This document shows, piece by piece, positions 16,990-25,889 of a stretch of DNA of 64,000 bases. Below the pieces are notes generated by a model. That model did no database searches, had not been told where the DNA came from, and was given only the letters and a program-made list of their open reading frames with translations. Within the stretch, counting starts at the first letter, position 1. Each line of letters opens with the position of its first letter. Source of the DNA: Nitratireductor sp. XY-223 (GTDB taxonomy: Bacteria; Pseudomonadota; Alphaproteobacteria; Rhizobiales; Rhizobiaceae). Both the position numbers and the translations under genes were made by a program. Location: positions 672,619 to 736,618 of the forward strand of contig NZ_SPNT01000003.1 of NCBI RefSeq assembly GCF_004959855.1, in the 5' to 3' direction.

Positions 16990-19047
16990 TCAGTCCTCGT
17001 CCGGCTCGACAATCGTGTTACCGTAGCGATCGACCCGTCCTGTCAGGCCGGGGTCGATCAGGACGGTTGTGTCTGGCTGGACCAGTATGGCCGGTCCGGG
17101 AATCTCTGCACCGACCGGCAGGGCGAGGCGGTTATAAATCGCGGTGTCGTGCCAGGCATTGTCGAAGTGAACCTTGCGCGTACCCAATCGCGCCTGCTCG
17201 ACACTCCCGCTCAGAGGGACCAGGGCGGTCAGGTCGAATTTTGGCCGTCGGCCGATGACCGCCGTTCGCAGGTTCATCACACGTCGCGCACCATTCTTGA
17301 GCAGCCGGCCGTAGGTCGCTTGATAAGCGGCGTCGAAGGCAGCCTCGATCTCCGAAATCGTGGTCGCCTGAACCCGGCCATCTTTCACCGCCACGGGGAA
17401 TGGCACAGCCACGGTGTGCGTCTGACCGACATAGGCCATGTCGAGCTCGAACACCGTGTCTCTGGCGTCGAACCGGGATTGTGCCGCGTCCAGCATGGCA
17501 AGCCCGTCGTCGACATGACGCTGCATGACCTCGCGCAGGTCCGCAACGTCGAGGCCGCCGGTCATCGCATTGATCGTCTGCACAAAATCCTGCCGCATGT
17601 CGGCGATCACGCAGCCCATCGCGCTGGTCACACCCGGATATCTCGGCACGATTGCGCGGCCGATGCCCACCTCTTTAAGCATCGCGCCAGTGTGCAGCGC
17701 GCCGCCACCGCCAAACGGCATGAATGCGAACCGCTTGGGGTCGAAGCCGCGTTCGATGCTTACCAGCCGGATAGCCCCGGCCATGCGCGAGTTGGCGACC
17801 CGCAGGATCGCCTCTGCAGCCTCGGTCGTTGTCAGGCCCAGTTTGCCGCCGACATGGACGTCGATCGACTTCGCAGCCGCTTCTACGTCAAGCCGGTCGA
17901 GCGTGCCACCGATCGGGCTGTCCGGATCGATCCGCCCGAGAACGACATTGGCGTCGGTAACTGTCGGCCGCGTGTTGCCCTGCCCATAGGCAACAGGGCC
18001 TGGCACTGAGCCCGCACTTTCCGGGCCAATGTTCAAAAGGCCGCCCTTGTCCACCCAAGCAATCGATCCACCGCCTGCGCCGATCGTCGTGATCTCGATC
18101 ATCGGGGTGCGGACAACCATGCCGAAATCGATCGAGGTCTGCGGCGACAGCATGGACTGCCCGTCGGCGATCAGCGCGACATCGAAACTGGTGCCGCCCA
18201 TGTCTCCGGTGATCACATTGTCGAAGCCCACCGATTGCGCGATGTGCCCGGCCGCGATAACCCCGGCTGCCGGGCCCGACAGCGCGGTGCGCACCGGCAA
18301 GCGGCATGCAGTGTCAGTGCCCATGACACCGCCGTTCGACTGGACGATCAAGAATTCGCCGCCAAAGCCCGAATCGTTCAGCGCCGCATCGAGCCGGTTG
18401 ATATAGCCGGACAGTTCGGGCTGGAGATAGGCATTGAGCGCAGTGGTGGAGAACCGCTCGAACTCCCGGATCTCGGGCAGGATCTCAGCCGACGCGCTGA
18501 CGTGGGTATTGGGCCAAAGATCGCGCACGAGCGCAACGGCCTTCTCCTCGTTTTCCGGATTCGCATAGGCGTTTGCAAAAAGGATCGCAACGGCAAGACA
18601 ATTCTTGTCCAGAAGCTCCGCGGCTGCCGCCCGCACCGCATCCAGATCGACCGGCGTGCGGATCGTGCCGTCTGCCAAGGTGCGTTCGGGCACTTCGAGC
18701 CGCAGATCGCGCGGTACGACAGGATCGAAATCCCCGCGCAGGCCCCACGTACGCGGCCGATCCCGGCGGCGCATCTCCAGTACATCGCGCAGACCTTCCG
18801 TCGTAATGATCCCGATCTTTGCCCCCTTACGCTCCAAGAGTGCATTGGTGCCGGCCGTGGTCCCGTGTATGACGGTGCCGACCGTCGAAAGCGCATCCAC
18901 CTGGCGCGAGATCCCGGCGAGAAATCCGCCGGACTGATCCGGACGCGTGGTGGGCACCTTGGCAACCTCGGCGGTTCCCGTGGCTTCGTCGAGCACGAAG
19001 ACGTCCGTGAACGTCCCACCAACATCAACGCCGATCATCCGCGTCAT
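16990..19047 (-). CDS. Hydantoinase/oxoprolinase family subunit A (HyuA-like)
   Basis: A 685-residue protein of the ATP-dependent hydantoinase A/5-oxoprolinase N-domain family. It starts with the ASKHA phosphate-1 loop IGVDVGGTFTDVF, has the conserved HGTTAGTNALLER, GDMGGTSFDVALI and PFGGGGALHTG motifs, and is full length. With HyuB it forms an enzyme that couples ATP hydrolysis to opening of cyclic amides (N-methylhydantoin, 5-oxoproline); relatives carboxylate acetone or acetophenone. The start at 19047 overlaps the HyuB stop as ATGA, giving co-translation of the two subunits. No separate carboxylase gamma subunit is encoded nearby, which favours a ring-opening role over a carboxylase. Confidence 0.9.
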   Translation of the reverse strand: MTRMIGVDVGGTFTDVFVLDEATGTAEVAKVPTTRPDQSGGFLAGISRQVDALSTVGTVIHGTTAGTNALLERKGAKIGIITTEGLRDVLEMRRRDRPRTWGLRGDFDPVVPRDLRLEVPERTLADGTIRTPVDLDAVRAAAAELLDKNCLAVAILFANAYANPENEEKAVALVRDLWPNTHVSASAEILPEIREFERFSTTALNAYLQPELSGYINRLDAALNDSGFGGEFLIVQSNGGVMGTDTACRLPVRTALSGPAAGVIAAGHIAQSVGFDNVITGDMGGTSFDVALIADGQSMLSPQTSIDFGMVVRTPMIEITTIGAGGGSIAWVDKGGLLNIGPESAGSVPGPVAYGQGNTRPTVTDANVVLGRIDPDSPIGGTLDRLDVEAAAKSIDVHVGGKLGLTTTEAAEAILRVANSRMAGAIRLVSIERGFDPKRFAFMPFGGGGALHTGAMLKEVGIGRAIVPRYPGVTSAMGCVIADMRQDFVQTINAMTGGLDVADLREVMQRHVDDGLAMLDAAQSRFDARDTVFELDMAYVGQTHTVAVPFPVAVKDGRVQATTISEIEAAFDAAYQATYGRLLKNGARRVMNLRTAVIGRRPKFDLTALVPLSGSVEQARLGTRKVHFDNAWHDTAIYNRLALPVGAEIPGPAILVQPDTTVLIDPGLTGRVDRYGNTIVEPDED

Positions 19048-20738
19048 TGCGCCGCCTCTTGCCATTCGGGTCCATAGGTCTGTGTCGCGGCTTCCGGAGA
19101 CAGATAGCCGAGCGCCACATCCCGTGCGATCGCTTCGGGCGAACGGTCGGCCGCATGGCCATAGCCCCCGCCACCCGGCGTCTCCAGGCGGACGGCCTGG
19201 CCTCGAACCAGCTTGATGCCAAGCATCTTCGATGCAAGCAACGGCTGGTGCCAGCCGTCAGCCTGCTCGTAGCGGAATTCATTCATCGCAGCGGTCTCAC
19301 CGCCGGCGACTCCCTGCGGGGGGAACCGCCCACGCTCCCCAAACAAGAATGCCTCGGCCTTCTCTTCGAGCAATTCAATCTCGTAGACAGCGCCCAATCC
19401 GCCGCGATGCCGGCCCGCTCCGGCGCTGTCTGGTCTCAGTGCCCATTGCCGGAACATCACCGGATAGGCCGCCTCGAGAATCTCCATCGGCGGGATCGTG
19501 GCCGTCGAGATCGGGGCATTGCCATGATTCAACCCGTTGGTTTCGATGCTGCCGCCATGGCCACCACCGTAGAAGCTGAACATCACCCAGGGCTGGCCGT
19601 TGGCGCGTTTGCCCGCGATCGACAAGGCATTGATGGTCCCGTAGGCGTTGGCCACGGCACGATCAGGGGCCGCTTGCGCCGCGGCAGAGAAGATCACGTC
19701 GATCATCCGCAAAATCGTCTCGGTGTAACCGCCAACGGGGGCCGGGAATTCCGCCGACAGAAGCGAACCGTCCGGAACGCGAACGTCAATGGGCCGCATG
19801 ACGCCGGCATTGGCGGGCAGGTCCGGAAAGATGTGCTTGATCGCAACATAGGCCGTTGCGACAGCGGTTGGCAGCGCGATGTTCACCGGGCCGGCGGTTA
19901 CCGGTGCCGTGCCCTCGAAGTCCAGGACCATCCGGTCGCCGTCTATTTCCAGCGCGACCCGAATCGGCAGCGCCGTGTCGGTGATCCCGTCATTATCCAG
20001 ATAGTCCTCGGCCTCCCAGCGGCCGTCGGGCAAACCAGTCAGCTCGGTCCTCATCAGTGTCTCGGCCCGGTCGCCCAGGGCATCGAGGGCGGCTCTGACT
20101 GTGCCGGCACCATATTCGTCCAGCAGTTCGTCAAGGCGCTTCACCCCAAGATCGAGAGCCCCGAGCTGGCCATTCAGATCGCCCATGGCTGACTGCGGCA
20201 GCCGGGTGTTGCGCATCAAGATGTCGATGATGTCCTGCTGGACCACGCCCCCGCGCGCCAGCTTGACGGGCGGCAAAACGAACGCCTCCTGAAAGGCTTC
20301 TGTCGCCGAAGGGTTATAGTTGCCGGGCACCGCGCCGCCGACATCGTGCCAGTGGCCGACACTCGCGAGATAACAGAACAGTACGCCATCTCGAAAGTAC
20401 GGTCGCACCAGCCGCATATCGGACAGATGCGTCCCGCCAAGATGCGCGTCGTTGAAGATGTAGATATCGCCATCGGTGAGGTCCCCGGCATCAGCCGCCT
20501 TGTCGATCACAGCCTTGACGGCAAATGACATCACGCCAACAAAAATCGGAAGGCCGGACTTGCCCTGAACCAGCGTGTCGCCCGTAGCGGAGTGGTAGAG
20601 CCCATGCGAGGCGTCGTGTGCCTCGGCGATGATCGGGTTGAACGCGGCCCGAAACAGGGTCGCGTCCATTTCGTCGGCGATTTGCTCCATTCGGCCCGCC
20701 AGGACGGCGAGGGTAATCGAGTCGATCGCTTCGGTCAT
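19044..20738 (-). CDS. Hydantoinase B/oxoprolinase family subunit (HyuB-like)
   Basis: A 564-residue hydantoinase B family protein. Recognisable blocks are ADEMDATLFRAAFNPIIAEA at the N terminus, YIFNDAHLGGTHLSDMRLV with the conserved metal-binding Asp/His residues, HWHDVGGAVPG, and a C-terminal ETPGGGGYGHAADR. It is the second subunit of the HyuA/HyuB complex and is normally the half that carries the hydrolytic metal site. Both ends overlap neighbouring genes as ATGA (tautomerase fusion upstream, HyuA downstream), so the operon is translated as a chain. Substrate identity is unknown; the pathway context suggests a cyclic imide, lactam or hydantoin. Confidence 0.9.
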   Translation of the reverse strand: MTEAIDSITLAVLAGRMEQIADEMDATLFRAAFNPIIAEAHDASHGLYHSATGDTLVQGKSGLPIFVGVMSFAVKAVIDKAADAGDLTDGDIYIFNDAHLGGTHLSDMRLVRPYFRDGVLFCYLASVGHWHDVGGAVPGNYNPSATEAFQEAFVLPPVKLARGGVVQQDIIDILMRNTRLPQSAMGDLNGQLGALDLGVKRLDELLDEYGAGTVRAALDALGDRAETLMRTELTGLPDGRWEAEDYLDNDGITDTALPIRVALEIDGDRMVLDFEGTAPVTAGPVNIALPTAVATAYVAIKHIFPDLPANAGVMRPIDVRVPDGSLLSAEFPAPVGGYTETILRMIDVIFSAAAQAAPDRAVANAYGTINALSIAGKRANGQPWVMFSFYGGGHGGSIETNGLNHGNAPISTATIPPMEILEAAYPVMFRQWALRPDSAGAGRHRGGLGAVYEIELLEEKAEAFLFGERGRFPPQGVAGGETAAMNEFRYEQADGWHQPLLASKMLGIKLVRGQAVRLETPGGGGYGHAADRSPEAIARDVALGYLSPEAATQTYGPEWQEAAQ

Positions 20739-21295
20739 TGCGCACGCACCTCGGCAATATCATTCCAGACGTCCTGACGGGCGATCTTGCCGCCGACCAC
20801 TTCAAACCTGTCGATGAACCGAATTCCGTCGAAGGCCGCACCGTCCAGCCACTCTCCTGCGAGGGTTCCGCGGGCATAGACGATCGCGGCTCCGCCGCTG
20901 TGAAAAGCCTCGACCGCTTCGTAGGTCTTTTTCACAAAGCGGTACCGGGATCTAGACCAGTTAGTGAGTTCCGTGAGAGCGGTCATAGGCGCAGTTCCGG
21001 GGAACACCATCTCGAAACCGTCGCCAAGCATGGCCTCGGCGCGTTCAAGCTCCCGCGCTTCCATGGCCTCCAGATAATCGAGGACCAACCGGTCCGGTTT
21101 CGGCAGTGCCGGCGCCGGCGCCCTGTGTACGCCACCGCGGGCATAGGCCTCCCCGGGGTATTCATGGAGCATGACGGTGATCGCCACGTCCGGCGCGGGA
21201 ACGACAAGCCGGACGGCATCTGTCAGGGCCGCAGTCAGGCGGGTTTTCTCCTCCGGCGCATAGCCCTCGAGTATATGCGCCTCGACGATCGGCAT
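20735..21295 (-). CDS. Tautomerase - SnoaL-like domain fusion
   Basis: A 186-residue two-domain protein. Residues 1-60 resemble a 4-oxalocrotonate tautomerase: processing of Met would expose Pro1 (MPIVEAHILEGY), the catalytic base of that family, followed by EEKTRLTAALTDAV and an Arg/Gly-rich tail. Residues ~70-186 look like a SnoaL/NTF2 cone (LDYLEAMEARELERAEAML, with FIDRFEVVGGKIARQDVWND near the end), as in polyketide cyclases and ketosteroid isomerase. The start at 21295 has GGGAGAAAG upstream; an in-frame extension of 20 codons runs into the inverted repeat and is rejected. It is the first gene of the minus-strand operon. Fusion of two small proton-transfer folds is unusual and fits keto-enol or double-bond isomerisation of a pathway intermediate. 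Confidence 0.75.
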   Translation of the reverse strand: MPIVEAHILEGYAPEEKTRLTAALTDAVRLVVPAPDVAITVMLHEYPGEAYARGGVHRAPAPALPKPDRLVLDYLEAMEARELERAEAMLGDGFEMVFPGTAPMTALTELTNWSRSRYRFVKKTYEAVEAFHSGGAAIVYARGTLAGEWLDGAAFDGIRFIDRFEVVGGKIARQDVWNDIAEVRAQ

Positions 21296-21304
21296 TCTCT
21301 TTCT

Positions 21305-21340
21305 CCCAAAATCTGTGCTTTTCATATAACAGGTTTTGGG
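21305..21340. promoter_or_regulatory. Inverted-repeat operator between the two arms of the catabolic locus
   Basis: CCCAAAATCTG and CAGGTTTTGGG form an 11-bp inverted repeat (one mismatch) with a 14-base AT-rich spacer containing CATATAAC. It sits 10 bases upstream of the tautomerase start and ~100 bases upstream of gntR, so one regulator dimer could control both divergent promoters. The GntR protein encoded at 21439 is the likely ligand. Confidence 0.65.
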
Positions 21341-21438
21341 ATATGAAAAGATCAAAATCCCTACCGAAGAAATATCAGGTAGGCTTGACCACAGGTGTCG
21401 ACTCTAGGTTCGGGGCACTTGACAGGAGACGTGCAGCG

Positions 21439-22233
21439 GTGACCATTCACACGCAGACGGCGCTACCCGAAGGCGGCAAGGCCCGCCGCGTGTACCTGTT
21501 GTTGCGCGATGACATTTCCAATGATCGGTTTGCGGAGGGCTCGCTTCTGCCCGGCGAGAATCGCCTCGCCGACAACTATGGCGTAAGCCGCGTTACCATC
21601 CGGCGCGCACTCGATGCGCTGGCTGCCGACGGCTGGATCGAGAAGCGAACCGGCGCCGGCTCCGTGGTCGTTCCACGCAGCGGGTCGGATTCCAAAATCG
21701 CAGCCAACTTCGCCACACTGATCCCGCAGTTGGTCGAGTTCGACAAGCGAACAACCGCACGACTGCTGTCGTTTTCATACGACCGGGCACCTTCGGCAGT
21801 TGCCAGATCACTCGGCCTGCCAGAGGACGGCAAGGTCCAGACCGCCGTGCGCGTGCGCCTGTCGGACGGGCAGGCGTTTTCCCACCTGACCACCCACGTC
21901 CCGGAGGACATCGCGCGCAGTTACGATGAGGCGGACCTGGCGACGCAACCGCTCTTTCGTCTGCTCGAACGCAGCGGGGTAAAGGTCGAGGGTGCACACC
22001 AGTCCGTGACGGCAACGCTCGCGACGCCTGATGTGGCAGATGCGCTTGGCATTTCGGTCGGGTCGGCCCTCCTGGCCTTGCGCCGGGTGGTGCGCGATTC
22101 CGATGGCCGGGGCGTCGAGCACCTGTCGGCACTATACCGGCCGGACCTGTTTCGCCTGGAGATGACGCTGAACCGCGTCGGCGCCGGCGAGGCCCGCCAC
22201 TGGGAACCGGTGATCGGAGCGCAGGACGAATGA
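21439..22233 (+). CDS. GntR-family (HutC/UTRA) transcriptional regulator
   Basis: A 264-residue regulator: N-terminal winged helix (ARRVYLLLRDDISNDRF, LLPGENRLADNYGVSRVTIR, residues ~15-85), then a UTRA ligand-binding domain (~100-250) as in HutC. A GTG at 21439 with AGGAGA nine bases upstream is preferred. An ATG at 21343 is open but would put the 5' end of the gene on the inverted-repeat operator and add 32 residues of unlikely sequence. It is the first gene of the plus-strand arm and overlaps the dehydratase gene as ATGA. It probably represses both arms and is released by the pathway substrate or an intermediate. Confidence 0.85.
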   Translation: MTIHTQTALPEGGKARRVYLLLRDDISNDRFAEGSLLPGENRLADNYGVSRVTIRRALDALAADGWIEKRTGAGSVVVPRSGSDSKIAANFATLIPQLVEFDKRTTARLLSFSYDRAPSAVARSLGLPEDGKVQTAVRVRLSDGQAFSHLTTHVPEDIARSYDEADLATQPLFRLLERSGVKVEGAHQSVTATLATPDVADALGISVGSALLALRRVVRDSDGRGVEHLSALYRPDLFRLEMTLNRVGAGEARHWEPVIGAQDE

Positions 22234-23624
22234 AAACCCTGCTCGACAAGCTCTGGGACGCCCACGAAATCCATCGCCGCGACGACGGCGCGTCGCTGAT
22301 GTGGGTCGATCGCCATTTCGTGCACGAAGGCTCTCACCATGCCTTTGCCAAGCTTGCCGGGCGTGGAGGCTCGGTGGCCGAGCCGGGCCTTACCTTCGGC
22401 GTCGTCGACCACTACGCGCCGACGCGCGGACCGGCCGCGAGCCCGGAGATCGCCCGGATGATCGAAACGCTCGAGAAGAACACGCGCGATCACGGCATCA
22501 CCTGTTTTGGCCTGAACGACGCGCGGCAGGGTATCGTGCACGTCATCGGGCCCGAGCAGGGCCTGACCTTGCCGGGTCTGCTCATCAACTGCGGCGACAG
22601 CCATACCTCGACCCATGGCGCTTTCGGCGCCCTTGCCTTCGGGATCGGCGCCACAGAGGTTGCTCATGTTCTGGCAACCCAAACGGTCTGGCAAAAGAGG
22701 CCGAAGAGCATGCGGATCACCGTTACCGGCCGCCTTGCACCGGGCGTCGGCGCCAAGGACCTCGCGTTGGCCTGGATCGCAAAGCTCGGGGCGCATGGTG
22801 CGCAAGGGCATGCCATCGAATATGCCGGCGACACGGTGCGCGGCCTGACGATGGAAGGGCGGATGACGCTCTGCAATCTGTCGATCGAGGGCGGCGGGCG
22901 CTTCGGTATGATCGCGCCCGACAAGACGACTTTTGACTATGTCAGCGGCCGCCCCTTCGCGCCCAGTGACGAAGACCTCGATCGCGCTGTCGGCGAATGG
23001 CAGGCGCTTGCCTCGGACACCGACGCGGCCTTCGACACGGAGGTCACGCTTCAGGCTTCCGATATCGCCCCGATCGTGACCTGGGGCACATCGCCGGAGG
23101 ACGCATTACCCGTCACCGGCACCGTGCCGGACCCGTCGCGCCTTTCCGGGCCCAAAGCGGACCGTGTCCGCACAGCGCTTGACTATATGGGATTGGTTCC
23201 GGGCCGTGCGCTGGTTGACGTCGAGATCGATCAGGTATTCATAGGCTCCTGCACCAACGCCCGGATCGAGGACCTGCGTGCGGCGGCGGCCGTCCTGTCG
23301 GGACGCCGGGCAAAGGTGCCCGGCCTTGTCTCGCCCGGCTCACGTCTTGTCCAGGCACAGGCCGAGGCCGAAGGTCTCGACAAAATCTTCACTGAAGCGG
23401 GCCTCGACTGGGTCGGGCCGGGCTGCTCGATGTGCGTGGCCATGAACGGCGATCGTGTCGAACCGGGCAAGCGTTGCGCCTCGACGACCAATCGCAATTT
23501 CCGCGGCCGGCAGGGCCGCGGCGCCCGCACGCATCTCATGTCGCCCGCCATGGTCGCGGCAGCCGCTGTCACCGGCCGCCTGACCGACGTGCGCCCGATG
23601 CTCGGCAGCGAGGCCGCGGCATGA
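22230..23624 (+). CDS. Aconitase-family dehydratase, large subunit (LeuC/DmdA-like)
   Basis: A 464-residue protein of the isopropylmalate/homoaconitate dehydratase large-subunit family. It has CGDSHTSTHGAFGALAFGIG and all three Fe-S cysteines: one in GSCTNARIEDL and two in GCSMCVAMNGD, so a [4Fe-4S] hydro-lyase is expected. Housekeeping LeuC has the same size, but here the gene sits between a GntR regulator and a TRAP transporter and opposite a Cys-type ICL-family lyase. A catabolic substrate such as a substituted maleate (compare 2,3-dimethylmaleate hydratase DmdAB) is therefore more likely than isopropylmalate. It is translationally coupled to both neighbours (ATGA at each end). Confidence 0.88.
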   Translation: MKTLLDKLWDAHEIHRRDDGASLMWVDRHFVHEGSHHAFAKLAGRGGSVAEPGLTFGVVDHYAPTRGPAASPEIARMIETLEKNTRDHGITCFGLNDARQGIVHVIGPEQGLTLPGLLINCGDSHTSTHGAFGALAFGIGATEVAHVLATQTVWQKRPKSMRITVTGRLAPGVGAKDLALAWIAKLGAHGAQGHAIEYAGDTVRGLTMEGRMTLCNLSIEGGGRFGMIAPDKTTFDYVSGRPFAPSDEDLDRAVGEWQALASDTDAAFDTEVTLQASDIAPIVTWGTSPEDALPVTGTVPDPSRLSGPKADRVRTALDYMGLVPGRALVDVEIDQVFIGSCTNARIEDLRAAAAVLSGRRAKVPGLVSPGSRLVQAQAEAEGLDKIFTEAGLDWVGPGCSMCVAMNGDRVEPGKRCASTTNRNFRGRQGRGARTHLMSPAMVAAAAVTGRLTDVRPMLGSEAAA

Positions 23625-24238
23625 GCGGCTGGACCCGACACACCGGCAAGGCCGTCGCGCTCGATCTTGAGAGTGTCGATACCGATCAGCTGCTCACGGC
23701 CCGTTTCATGACTACACCGCGCGCCGAGGGCTACGGCCGGTATCTGCTTTACGACCTGCGTTACAACAGTGCTGAGCAGCCGGTTCCCGACTTCCCGCTC
23801 AATCGTGTCCCTGACGCCAGCGTTCTCGTGGCACGACGCAATTTCGGCGGTGGCTCCTCGCGAGAAGCCGCCGTCTATGCGCTCGTCGACTTTGGCATTC
23901 GCACCGTGATTGCGCCCAGTTTCGGCGACATTTTTGCGTCGAACGCCGTGAACAACGGGCTGTTGCCGGCGCGGGTCGATGAGGCCGAAATCGATGCTCT
24001 GATCGACGAACTCAGAGGCGACGCGGCCCATGTGACGGTTGAGCTGGAGCACGGCGAGATCGAGATCGGGTCACGAAAGCTTGCCTTCACACTGGACACC
24101 GCCTGGCGCCAGAAACTGATCAATGGTTGGGACGATATCGACCTGACCGGACACCATCACCCGGCAATCGCACGATACCGGGCCCGGCGCGCCAAGGCGC
24201 AGCCGTGGGCATTTCCAGCGGGGAAAGCCGCCGGATGA
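23621..24238 (+). CDS. Aconitase-family dehydratase, small subunit (LeuD/DmdB-like)
   Basis: A 205-residue swivelling-domain subunit partnering the large subunit upstream (ATGA overlap at 23621). The family core is present, but the hallmark motif differs: NFGGGSSREAAVYAL, where LeuD proteins have NFGCGSSREHAPWAL, so Cys and His are both replaced. The serine and arginine that contact substrate in aconitases are retained, followed by PSFGDIFASNAVNNGLLP. The substitutions support a substrate other than 3-isopropylmalate. A histidine-rich TGHHHPAIARYRARR segment ends the protein. A downstream SD (AGGAGG) begins the next gene after 68 bases. Confidence 0.85.
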   Translation: MSGWTRHTGKAVALDLESVDTDQLLTARFMTTPRAEGYGRYLLYDLRYNSAEQPVPDFPLNRVPDASVLVARRNFGGGSSREAAVYALVDFGIRTVIAPSFGDIFASNAVNNGLLPARVDEAEIDALIDELRGDAAHVTVELEHGEIEIGSRKLAFTLDTAWRQKLINGWDDIDLTGHHHPAIARYRARRAKAQPWAFPAGKAAG

Positions 24239-24306
24239 CTATCGGGCGCATCGCCCGCAAAAGCGAAAGCCAGGGCACTGGCACTTGGGATAGGAGGAAT
24301 TAACCC

Positions 24307-25320
24307 ATGAAAATGCAAATCGCCGCCGGTATCATCGCCGGTTCCATGACGATCGGGGCCGTGGCCCAGGCCGAAGAGGTCATCACGGCCGTTCATGCCT
24401 TTCCCGAAACCCTGATCTACACGAAAAGCTTCCTGTCGTTTGTCGACAAGGTGAACGAAGCAGGCAAGGGTGTTGTCCAGATCGAGGTTCGCGGCGGACC
24501 CGAAGCGATCGGCATGTTCCAGCAGCCTGACGCTGTGCGCGACGGGATTGTCGATTTGGTTTACACGCCGGGGTCCTTCTATGGCGGCGCGCTGCCCGAG
24601 AAGGACGCCCTCGTTGCCTCCAACCTCACGGCGATTGAAACCCGCAAGAACGGCGGGATCGATTTGATCGACGAGATCCATCAGGAGAAGATGGGCCTGA
24701 AATACCTCGGCTGGTTCGACAGCGGTGTCTGCTACAACCTTTGGACCCGGAACGAGCCGAGCTTCGATGCCGATGGCAACCTCGAAGTCGATGGCCTCAA
24801 GCTGCGCGGCAATGCCGTCTACAACGCCTTCTTCACCAATCATCTCGGCGCGCAGGTGATCGACCTGCCGACCGGTGAGGTCTACGCCGCCCTTCAGCGC
24901 GGTGTCGTTGATGCCACCGGCTGGACGCAAATCGGGCTGATCGACCTGAAATGGAACGAGTTCCTGAATTACCGGATCGAGCCCTGCTTTTTCTCAACCG
25001 ACCTCGGCGTGATCGTCAATCTCGACCGCTGGAACGCATTGAGCCCAGAGGCCCAGAAGATCGTTCAGGACGTGGCGATCCAGCACGAGATCGACAGCGT
25101 GAACGCGTTGCGTGCCAAGCGTGACGAGGACTTCGCCGCACTCGACGCGCAAGGCATGAATGTCGTGTCGCTAGAGGGCGAGGCCAAGGCCAATTACCTG
25201 CTCGCCGCCCGCGAAAAGAACTGGGAGCGGATGAAGGGTTTGATGGCCGAACATGCCATGGGCACTGCAAACTATGATCGCCTGATCGAGCTGTTCTACG
25301 ATCCAGACGCTGACAAGTAA
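24307..25320 (+). CDS. dctP: TRAP transporter substrate-binding protein DctP
   Basis: A 337-residue periplasmic binding protein of the DctP family. A signal peptide (MKMQIAAGIIAGSMTIGAVA, cleavage near residue 22) is followed by the two-lobed fold with IEVRGGPEAIGMFQQPDAVRDG and the substrate-binding region LRGNAVYNAFFTNHLGAQV and PTGEVYAALQRGVVDATGW. In TRAP proteins an Arg in the conserved LR motif usually binds a ligand carboxylate; Arg is present in KLRGN, so an organic acid ligand is likely. AGGAGG before the ATG is a strong ribosome site. It is followed by a hairpin and then the membrane subunits. Confidence 0.92.
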   Translation: MKMQIAAGIIAGSMTIGAVAQAEEVITAVHAFPETLIYTKSFLSFVDKVNEAGKGVVQIEVRGGPEAIGMFQQPDAVRDGIVDLVYTPGSFYGGALPEKDALVASNLTAIETRKNGGIDLIDEIHQEKMGLKYLGWFDSGVCYNLWTRNEPSFDADGNLEVDGLKLRGNAVYNAFFTNHLGAQVIDLPTGEVYAALQRGVVDATGWTQIGLIDLKWNEFLNYRIEPCFFSTDLGVIVNLDRWNALSPEAQKIVQDVAIQHEIDSVNALRAKRDEDFAALDAQGMNVVSLEGEAKANYLLAAREKNWERMKGLMAEHAMGTANYDRLIELFYDPDADK

Positions 25321-25336
25321 GCTACACCAACCTTAT

Positions 25337-25360
25337 CCCCGGGGCAGTGATGTCCCGGGG
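25337..25360 (+). terminator. Hairpin between dctP and dctQ
   Basis: CCCCGGG and CCCGGGG form a perfect 7-bp GC stem with a 10-base loop, followed by TTCTTC. In TRAP operons such intercistronic hairpins commonly stabilise the dctP transcript or partly terminate it so that the binding protein exceeds the permease. It also argues against translation starting at the GTG/ATG inside the loop. Confidence 0.6.
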
Positions 25361-25382
25361 TTCTTCAATCTCCGGTTCGACC

Positions 25383-25889
25383 ATGCGCATTCTGATCCGC
25401 GCCTACGACGCGCTGCTTTACTCCATGGCTTTGATCGCAGCGGCAACGCTGGTCTGGCTGATGGTGTCCGTCGTGCTGTCGGTGGCGATGCGAAACTTCG
25501 GGATCCAGCCATGGGCCTGGCTTTTCACATCCGCTGAATATGGCCTTCTCTACATGACGATGCTGGGGGCACCTTGGCTCGTGCGCGAGAAGGGGCACGT
25601 GCACATCGAACTGGTGACCGCTGCACTGCCGCCGTATCTGCGCCGGATTGTCAGCCGGACGGTCGCCGCCGCATGCGTCCTGGTTTCGCTTATCCTTGCC
25701 TGGTACGGGCTGGAACTGTTCCTGACCAACATTGAACGCAGCGATTATGACGTGCGGGCGTACTTTTATCCGCGCTGGCTGTTGACGATCACGTTCCCCA
25801 TCGCGTTCTCGCTGATGGCGGTGGAGTTTGCCCGTTTCGTCTTCGGCCCCAACCTGATGCATTCCGGCGAGGCGGGGATTCACGAATAA
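25383..25889 (+). CDS. dctQ: TRAP transporter small permease DctQ
   Basis: A 168-residue membrane protein with the four helices of DctQ, including WLMVSVVLSVAMRNFG and the conserved EYGLLYMTMLGAPWLVREKGH block. The start at 25383 (MRILIRAYDALLY) gives the typical short cytoplasmic N terminus; an upstream in-frame start would begin inside the hairpin loop. It ends one base inside dctM (TAATG), so the permease subunits are co-translated. It forms the membrane complex with DctM and receives ligand from DctP using a sodium gradient. Confidence 0.9.
   Translation: MRILIRAYDALLYSMALIAAATLVWLMVSVVLSVAMRNFGIQPWAWLFTSAEYGLLYMTMLGAPWLVREKGHVHIELVTAALPPYLRRIVSRTVAAACVLVSLILAWYGLELFLTNIERSDYDVRAYFYPRWLLTITFPIAFSLMAVEFARFVFGPNLMHSGEAGIHE

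Noticed and set aside
16945-18009. 354-codon plus-strand frame opposite HyuA
   Set aside because: It is the complement of a strongly supported gene, without recognisable domains.
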